Shown: positions 13,618 through 17,669 of the stretch, in pieces
How the letters are laid out: each line of letters begins with the position of its first letter
How positions within the stretch are numbered: position 1 is the first letter of the stretch
NCBI GenBank assembly: GCA_018644785.1
Contig: JABGPV010000085.1
Coordinates: 1 to 17,669, forward strand
Direction: 5' to 3'
Source of the DNA: Deltaproteobacteria bacterium
Lineage (GTDB): Bacteria > Desulfobacterota > DSM-4660 > Desulfatiglandales > Desulfatiglandaceae
DNA length: 17,669 nucleotides
Position numbers and translations under genes: made by a program
Notes under the pieces: model-generated
What the model saw: only the letters and a program-made list of their open reading frames with translations
What the model was told of the DNA's origin: nothing
Database searches by the model: none

Positions 13618-14139
13618 TTAGAGGGATCCGTCCAATCCTTCGGCAACGTCCTGTTTGCAGGCACGACAAGCCTGCGAACCTCTGAAAAGCGGTTCACCGC
13701 AGGAAGGGCAGTGATAGCGTTCACATTCAGCCCGTGCCCATTCCACACTCCCTTTTTCGTCGCCGTGTTTGGCCACTTCGGTGCGCCATAGGGGAATCGC
13801 CCTTTTTGCAACCCGTACGCCTGTGGCATACCCAAAATTTTCGATCTGATCACAAGGCCATTCAACGCATTGATGGCATGAATAGTAATCTTTGGATTTT
13901 ACGCAACTTCGGATCTTGCACTGTTGACAATACCCATAGCGCTTTTTCGGCGGTTCCGGCTGCATGCATCCACAGCACTGGGTTTCTTCAGGTTTAGTTC
14001 CATAAACGCGGCCCATCACCGCCTTGAACTTTTCATTTTCGTCTCTGGTCGCAATGTAGATGCCGCAAGCACCGCAATAGAGTCCGCATGGCGCCATTAA
14101 TTCTCTATTTTGGATCTCTTCTTCAGTCCAGCCTTTCAT
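13618..14139 (-). CDS. DUF3795 Cys-rich protein
   Basis: The product has 173 residues from ATG 14139 with GGAGG 8 bases upstream. The first Cys group (APCGLYCGACGIY) is the DUF3795 hallmark. CCGCMQ, YCQQCKIRSC and CHQCVEWPC follow. A further zinc-ribbon-like end (HCPSCGEPLFRGSQACRAC) is added. Fifteen or more cysteines suggest metal or cluster binding. The function is unknown; such proteins are common in anaerobes. The start codon lies inside the overlapping tail of the truncated thioesterase frame, on the same strand. It follows the EFR1-like gene, so the three probably share a transcript. A shorter relative is at 8090-8407. Confidence 0.8.
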   Translation of the reverse strand: MKGWTEEEIQNRELMAPCGLYCGACGIYIATRDENEKFKAVMGRVYGTKPEETQCCGCMQPEPPKKRYGYCQQCKIRSCVKSKDYYSCHQCVEWPCDQIENFGYATGVRVAKRAIPLWRTEVAKHGDEKGSVEWARAECERYHCPSCGEPLFRGSQACRACKQDVAEGLDGSL

Positions 14140-14503
14140 GATTGTGTCCTCCTGTCTGCAATTTTACCATATTAATACTGAGGGTTTCTTTTATCGTTTG
14201 TGACTGAAAAATAATGAAATTGACCTTTATTTCAACCGTTGCGCAGCCGAACCCTTTTGCCAGGGTTGACAGGACGGGAGCCGTCATGGCGCTGTCGAGC
14301 AGTGTGGATAATATTTCCCCGTGAACCGTCGAAAACGGGTTGTAATGATACTCCTCGGGATTGAGCTCAAAAGTGGAATAACCATTGTCCACATCGATTA
14401 TTCGGTATCCGATAAGCCGGGCAGACGGACCGCTTCCAGGCGGGAATTTGTTTTGGCGGTCACGATCCGTATTTCCGCATCCATCGGGTTCATGAGCTAT
14501 CAT
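14123..14503 (-). pseudogene. PaaI-type hotdog thioesterase, 3'-truncated
   Basis: ATG 14503 lies 4 bases after the stop of the EFR1-like gene. The frame reads FPPGSGPSARLIGYRIIDVD, then HYNPFSTVHGEILSTLLDSA and VEIKVNFI. This is the first half of a PaaI/YdiI-like acyl-CoA thioesterase; the HGG motif is HGE here. After KVNFI the usual second half (RP..G.L.A.G...H.G) is missing and the frame continues into noncoding-looking sequence to 14123, overlapping the next gene start by 17 bases. About 50-60 residues are lost, including part of the hotdog sheet, so activity is unlikely. Confidence 0.7.
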
Positions 14504-14507
14504 TCCG

Positions 14508-15338
14508 TTATGGAAGAAAAACCTCCGGTTCCTTTCTTTCCCGGCAGAGGTCATACAAATGACTGATGGCCTGAATAAAATTCTCGTCTTTCATTTGCCT
14601 GGCACCGGTGGGACAATTCTTGATGCAGGCAAAACAGATAATGCATTGCCACCGGTCGGTGGTAATGGCGTCGTTAAGGGAAACCGCTTCCGTAGGACAC
14701 GTTTCCGCGCATTGGCCGCACTCGATACAGGTATTTTCATCCGTTTCAGGAGTAAAGGGAATGGATTTTCGGGCTTCTTTAATCAGGTTCAGGTTTTTGG
14801 GAACCACATACGGTACGTTTCCCGGAACCTTTGAAAGGGTCGCTGCATCAATGGATTCAGAAACGGCAAGTTTCTTTCGAATATCGGTTCCGAAGGCTTG
14901 TGCTTTATTCAGGTCGTTCGCATCGGGCCGTGCTTCTGCGATGGGCCGGTCGGGCGTTGAATAGGAATGTTGAGCGATAAAGGCACCAGCAGCAACGGGC
15001 AAAAAACCGCCTGCCACAGCAATATCGTACAATTCTTTCAGCGCATCATCGTATTCCCTGTTCCCATAAACCACCACTGGAATTGCGGGCGTTTGCAGAC
15101 CTTTCAACGTAGCAAAGTATGGAAGGATTTCTTCGGGAATACGGCCGTAATAGACAGGCGTTGCCAGGATCACCAGATCGCCTTTTGAAAAGGGGCCGCA
15201 CTTTTTCCGATCCGACCGTTTGGTGCAGTCCACCATCTCAATTCTTCCAGCCCCAATGCCCCGTGCAATGTGCTCCGCGAGGATTTTTGTTGTGCCGGTG
15301 GGCGAAAAGAAAATGCAAGTAACGGTATCAATGTTCAT
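14508..15338 (-). CDS. EFR1-type flavodoxin-ferredoxin fusion
   Basis: The product has 276 residues. The N-terminal flavodoxin-like domain has the FMN phosphate loop SPTGTTKILAE (12-22) and TPVYYGRIPEE in the second loop. The C-terminal part has two 4Fe-4S motifs: CIECGQCAETCP (about 204-215) and CIICFACIKNCP (about 233-244). EFR1 proteins are thought to pass electrons between flavin and clusters in anaerobes; partners are not known. ATG 15338 has GAGGAG 7-8 bases upstream. A minus-strand promoter candidate (TTGATT, then TTATAT after 18 bases) lies upstream, directly next to palindrome site D. Confidence 0.85.
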   Translation of the reverse strand: MNIDTVTCIFFSPTGTTKILAEHIARGIGAGRIEMVDCTKRSDRKKCGPFSKGDLVILATPVYYGRIPEEILPYFATLKGLQTPAIPVVVYGNREYDDALKELYDIAVAGGFLPVAAGAFIAQHSYSTPDRPIAEARPDANDLNKAQAFGTDIRKKLAVSESIDAATLSKVPGNVPYVVPKNLNLIKEARKSIPFTPETDENTCIECGQCAETCPTEAVSLNDAITTDRWQCIICFACIKNCPTGARQMKDENFIQAISHLYDLCRERKEPEVFLP

Positions 15339-15416
15339 GATTGATCTCCTCGATTTCGAAATTCGTCTTTTTTTACAAATATAAAGTCTTTTACAAGCAC
15401 AAAATCAAGAAAAAAT

Positions 15417-15430
15417 CCACCATTCGGGGG
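15417..15430. promoter_or_regulatory. CCACCATTCGGGGG, diverged palindrome site D
   Basis: This differs from CCCCCATTTGGGGG at two positions and keeps the flanking GATGT of sites A and C. It lies about 80 bases before the EFR1-like start and about 7 bases upstream of a possible -35 box, where an activator would sit. Confidence 0.35.
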
Positions 15431-15546
15431 ATGTTGTCATTTTTAAAATCAGTTATGCACATAGATGAAAACGCGGTTGTGTTGTCCAAATAACAGGAAT
15501 ACAGAAGATCTTTTTGAGATTTTTCTGTCACAATCGGTGTTATGGG

Positions 15547-15575
15547 TTGGTCATGCTATAGAGAAGGGATAATAT
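15547..15575 (+). promoter_or_regulatory. Promoter candidate for the 75-residue ORF
   Basis: TTGGTC (15547-15552) and TAATAT (15570-15575) are spaced by 17 bases, 54 bases before the ATG at 15630. Confidence 0.45.
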
Positions 15576-15629
15576 GAAGACAAAAATAGACAGGTACCCA
15601 AAAAAGAATGGTCTAAAAAGGTGAATTAA

Positions 15630-15857
15630 ATGGAAACAACAATGGAACAATTGGTGACCGAAGCGGTTCAAGGCAGCCGGGAATCCCTTGAAGAAAACGA
15701 GACATTGGGAGCTTATATGAGGGAACTGGATGAACTGGGTCGGGCTTCCGCTCTGTACAAGGCCTCTGTATTGGGAGAAGAGACGAGTGATTTTTCAGGG
15801 GTGGTGAAAGAATTAGTGGAAAATGGAGAATATCGTGTTTTTTCTGAACTTCATTGA
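15630..15857 (+). CDS. Small acidic hypothetical protein
   Basis: The product has 75 residues and starts METTMEQLVTEAVQGSRESL. It is rich in Glu and predicted helical, with no cysteine, signal or membrane segment. AAGGTG lies about 8 bases before ATG, and a sigma70-like promoter is placed well upstream. It is divergent from the EFR1-like gene. I recognise no family; coding status rests on the promoter, ribosome site and codon-like composition. Confidence 0.5.
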   Translation: METTMEQLVTEAVQGSRESLEENETLGAYMRELDELGRASALYKASVLGEETSDFSGVVKELVENGEYRVFSELH

Positions 15858-15877
15858 ATTAAAACAATGGTAAGTGA

Positions 15878-16018
15878 TCCGGTCATGAATTCGGAATGAC
15901 GCAATACAGTTCGGTCAGTAGCGCGGTTAACCGGATTAGCAAGAAACGGAAAAATGACAGCCGGTTTCTAATAAAGTTGAACGAGGTGTTGGAATTGGTC
16001 AAGAAAGGTCAAACGTAG
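15878..16018 (+). pseudogene. REP-associated (Y1) transposase C-terminal remnant
   Basis: An open frame after TGA 15875-15877 reads YSSVSSAVNRISKKRKNDSR, then FLIKLNEVLELVKKGQT and TAG. This resembles the DnaA-like helix-turn-helix tail of REP-associated tyrosine transposases, which often shows YSSVSS...R at that place. The catalytic HUH part is absent. It ends 100 bases before the VapBC promoter. Family call is from recall. Confidence 0.5.
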
Positions 16019-16118
16019 ACCCCCTACCATTTCGACGACTTTGTCGGTATTGTTTGAAGAGCCGTAAAGATAAGAATGGTCACCAACCATGTCAATTATG
16101 GCCATGTAGACATTCAAC

Positions 16119-16147
16119 TTGACAAACTTAGTCAACCGGGCTAGACT
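16119..16147 (+). promoter_or_regulatory. Promoter and candidate operator of the VapBC-like pair
   Basis: TTGACA (16119-16124) and TAGACT (16142-16147) are spaced by 17 bases. TTGAC (16119-16123) and GTCAA (16131-16135) form an inverted repeat across the -35 and spacer, a likely antitoxin-binding site. Confidence 0.6.
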
Positions 16148-16180
16148 TATGAAAATGCCAATGAATAATCGGAGGCCCCG

Positions 16181-16411
16181 ATGAAGTCTGTCAACGTGCA
16201 TAAAGCAAAAACAACACTCTCTGCGCTCCTGGCCCAGGTTGAAAAAACGGGCGAGAGAATTTTCATCTGCCGAAATGGGAAACCCGTGGCCGACCTGGTG
16301 CCCCACAAGCGTAAAGAGCGTATTACACCGCACCCCGTTATGAGTGGCATAAACATCAAATACGATCCAACGGAACCCTTGACCCCGGATGAATGGCCGG
16401 AGACAACCTGA
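16181..16411 (+). CDS. Phd/YefM-type antitoxin of a VapBC-like pair
   Basis: The product has 76 residues from ATG 16181, preceded by CGGAGG. The N-terminal KSVNVHKAKTTLSALLAQVE and RIFICRNGKPVADLVP match the Phd/YefM DNA-binding fold (helix followed by the GKPVA strand). The C-terminal tail (YDPTEPLTPDEWPETT) would bind and block the toxin. Its stop overlaps the toxin start as TGATG. It should repress its own promoter, where an inverted repeat overlaps the -35 box. Confidence 0.88.
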   Translation: MKSVNVHKAKTTLSALLAQVEKTGERIFICRNGKPVADLVPHKRKERITPHPVMSGINIKYDPTEPLTPDEWPETT

Positions 16412-16788
16412 TGTTGCTGGACACCTGTGCTCTTCTCTGGCTGACCCAGGGCGGGGGACAATTGTCCCCGGATGTCCTGAAAAGTTTGGCAGAGGCGCCT
16501 TTTGTCTACGTTTCGGCCATCAGTGGTTTTGAGGTTGGCATTAAACAGAAAAAAGGAAAGCTCGATCTGCCGGTGCCACCTTCCGATTGGTTTGATGTCA
16601 TCGTTAAACATCACGATCTTCAGGTTCTCCCCCTGGACCTTGAAATCTGCATCCGTTCAACCCAGTTGCCCCCCATTCATAACGATCCGTGCGACAGAAT
16701 GATCATTGCCACGGCCCAGATCCATCAACTTGTCATCGTCACAGCAGATACAGTTTTCAAGACCTACGAAATTGAAACTTTGTACTGA
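16411..16788 (+). CDS. vapC: PIN-domain ribonuclease toxin (VapC-like)
   Basis: ATG 16411 (MLLDTCALLW) is chosen because it overlaps the antitoxin stop as TGATG; an upstream in-frame start would add six residues inside the antitoxin gene. The protein has 125 residues, normal for PIN toxins. The metal-binding acids are in place: Asp4 (LLDTCALLW), Glu41 (ISGFEVGIK), Asp95 (PCDRMIIATA) and Asp113 (VTADTVF). VapC toxins cleave tRNA or rRNA when free of antitoxin. All key residues are present, so it is probably active. Confidence 0.9.
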   Translation: MLLDTCALLWLTQGGGQLSPDVLKSLAEAPFVYVSAISGFEVGIKQKKGKLDLPVPPSDWFDVIVKHHDLQVLPLDLEICIRSTQLPPIHNDPCDRMIIATAQIHQLVIVTADTVFKTYEIETLY

Positions 16789-16790
16789 AC

Positions 16791-16864
16791 TCCAATTCAG
16801 TCCAATTCAGGTGTCGACGATTCGTGCTATGAGCGCCATAGACGCATAATGTGTGACCGACACC
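16791..16864. repeat. Tandem 10-mer and long-loop inverted repeat
   Basis: TCCAATTCAG is repeated in tandem at 16791-16810. GGTGTCG (16810-16816) is the reverse complement of CGACACC (16858-16864). CTATG-agcgc-CATAG forms a small hairpin between them. The layout resembles a REP-like or transposon-end structure, which fits the transposase remnant on the far side of the TA pair. Confidence 0.4.
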
Positions 16865-17004
16865 CATTGTCGATAATTTAATATTGTGCCCCCCTCAATT
16901 TTTGTAATTTCAGGACTCCTGATCCGGGCTAAATGGTTCTAGCCTGACAACTTTCAGATAAATACAATCATATCATTAAGTTGAACATTTTTATTTCAAT
17001 TCTG

Positions 17005-17021
17005 GGGAAGGTGCCCTTCCC
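17005..17021. other. Strong hairpin in the intergenic region
   Basis: GGGAAGG and CCTTCCC form a perfect 7-bp stem with loop TGC. No T-tract follows on either strand. No gene is visible in 16865-17075. Confidence 0.4.
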
Positions 17022-17075
17022 TGAAAATATCCTTGGAGGTTGGAAATAGGGTTGGAAACAGTTTCCCGTGGCCAC

Positions 17076-17108
17076 AAAAAAAGGGCTTAGATTTTCATCT
17101 AAACCCTT
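17076..17108 (-). terminator. Rho-independent terminator of tRNA-fMet
   Basis: On the minus strand AGGGTTTAGAT and ATCTAAGCCCT pair (one G-T wobble) around GAAA, followed by seven T. It begins 11 bases after the tRNA 3' end. Confidence 0.85.
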
Positions 17109-17118
17109 GTATTTGTTT

Positions 17119-17195
<77 letters not shown>

Positions 17196-17259
17196 GCAAT
17201 CCGATAATATAATATTTTATTGGATGGATGTCAATTAAAAAAAATAGAAAAATGTTACA

Positions 17260-17669
17260 TCAACCCGGCAGACGCACGAAAAAAGTGGTTCCCTTTCCTT
17301 TAACGCTCTCCGCCCACAATTCCCCCCCATGGGCTTCCACAATTTTGTAGGATATGGCCAGGCCTAATCCGGAACCGCGATCCCGGGTTGTATAAAAAGG
17401 TTCAAAGATGTGAAGGAGATCTTCCTCACTGATGCCGACCCCTTCATCGCGAATTTGGATTTCAACACCACCAGAGGATTTTTTCGTTCTTATGGTAATA
17501 CTTCCAGCGTCTTCCATGGCTTCAATGCCATTTGTAATAATATTGATAACCACCTGTTTCAGTTTGTCCGGATCACATTGGATTTCGGTCAAATTGGGTG
17601 CCAGATCGGCCTGCATTGGATATTTTTCAGGGGAGTATATGCCCCTGAAAATTTTCAATACATCCTGAA
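17260..17669 (-). CDS. Sensor histidine kinase, C-terminal ATPase domain (partial)
   Basis: The gene begins outside the window. The visible 136 residues are the HATPase domain: N box VVINIITNGIEAM, G1 box DEGVGI, F box FEPFYTT and G2 box GSGLGLAI, ending FFVRLPG. The family autophosphorylates a His in the upstream DHp domain, not seen here, and passes the phosphate to a response regulator. The box sequences fit the NtrB/PAS-type HATPase group. The input signal cannot be told. It ends 64 bases before the tRNA-fMet gene on the same strand. Confidence 0.92.
   Translation of the reverse strand, partial: QDVLKIFRGIYSPEKYPMQADLAPNLTEIQCDPDKLKQVVINIITNGIEAMEDAGSITIRTKKSSGGVEIQIRDEGVGISEEDLLHIFEPFYTTRDRGSGLGLAISYKIVEAHGGELWAESVKGKGTTFFVRLPG

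Overview
The window looks like a piece of chromosome from a strictly anaerobic Desulfobacterota (deltaproteobacterial) organism. The signs are a class III ribonucleotide reductase, many iron-sulfur and Cys-rich DUF3786/DUF3795 proteins, an EFR1-type flavodoxin-ferredoxin, and two genes that make sense only if UGA is read as selenocysteine. Genus cannot be fixed from the sequence.

Left edge (1-2320): the start of an IS66-like accessory gene runs off the edge. It abuts nrdD, whose 3' end is cut so that the glycyl-radical loop is lost. From 2472 to about 5961 lies a tRNA-Pro integration hot spot. Two 48-bp copies of the tRNA-Pro(UGG) 3' end (2618-2665 and 5825-5872), neither with a 5' half, bound a 3.2-kb element. 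That element holds a tyrosine-recombinase remnant, gene debris and an AbiEi/AbiEii-like pair with a near-consensus promoter and a palindrome at the start site. Different short direct repeats lie beside each att copy, which suggests serial integrations by different recombinases.

Middle (6005-13610, mostly minus strand): a DUF3786 Fe-S protein, an Fe-S/LuxR fusion regulator, a 5'-truncated DUF3795 gene, a plus-strand Nif11-like peptide gene, and arsM preceded by and overlapping a merB-like gene. The merB-like frame has in-frame UGA at exactly the two catalytic cysteines of MerB, with hairpins placed like bacterial SECIS elements. Further on, an AhpD-like domain with a C-x-x-UGA motif is continuous in frame with a SigZ-type ECF sigma factor. 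Then come a small Cys-rich ORF, a winged-helix/ferredoxin Fe-S protein, and a decayed second copy of the LuxR C-terminus.

Right (13618-17669): an EFR1-like gene, a truncated thioesterase and a full DUF3795 gene form one minus-strand operon. After it come a small plus-strand ORF, a transposase remnant, a Phd/VapB-VapC pair, tRNA-fMet with its terminator, and the end of a histidine kinase gene. A GC-rich palindrome (CCCCCATTTGGGGG or close variants) recurs in four intergenic regions and may mark a regulon of the Fe-S/LuxR protein, although one copy is clearly a terminator.

The most notable content is the selenium-linked mercury/arsenic cluster at 8689-11511: a double-UGA MerB homologue coupled to ArsM, next to a selenocysteine AhpD-sigma factor fusion.
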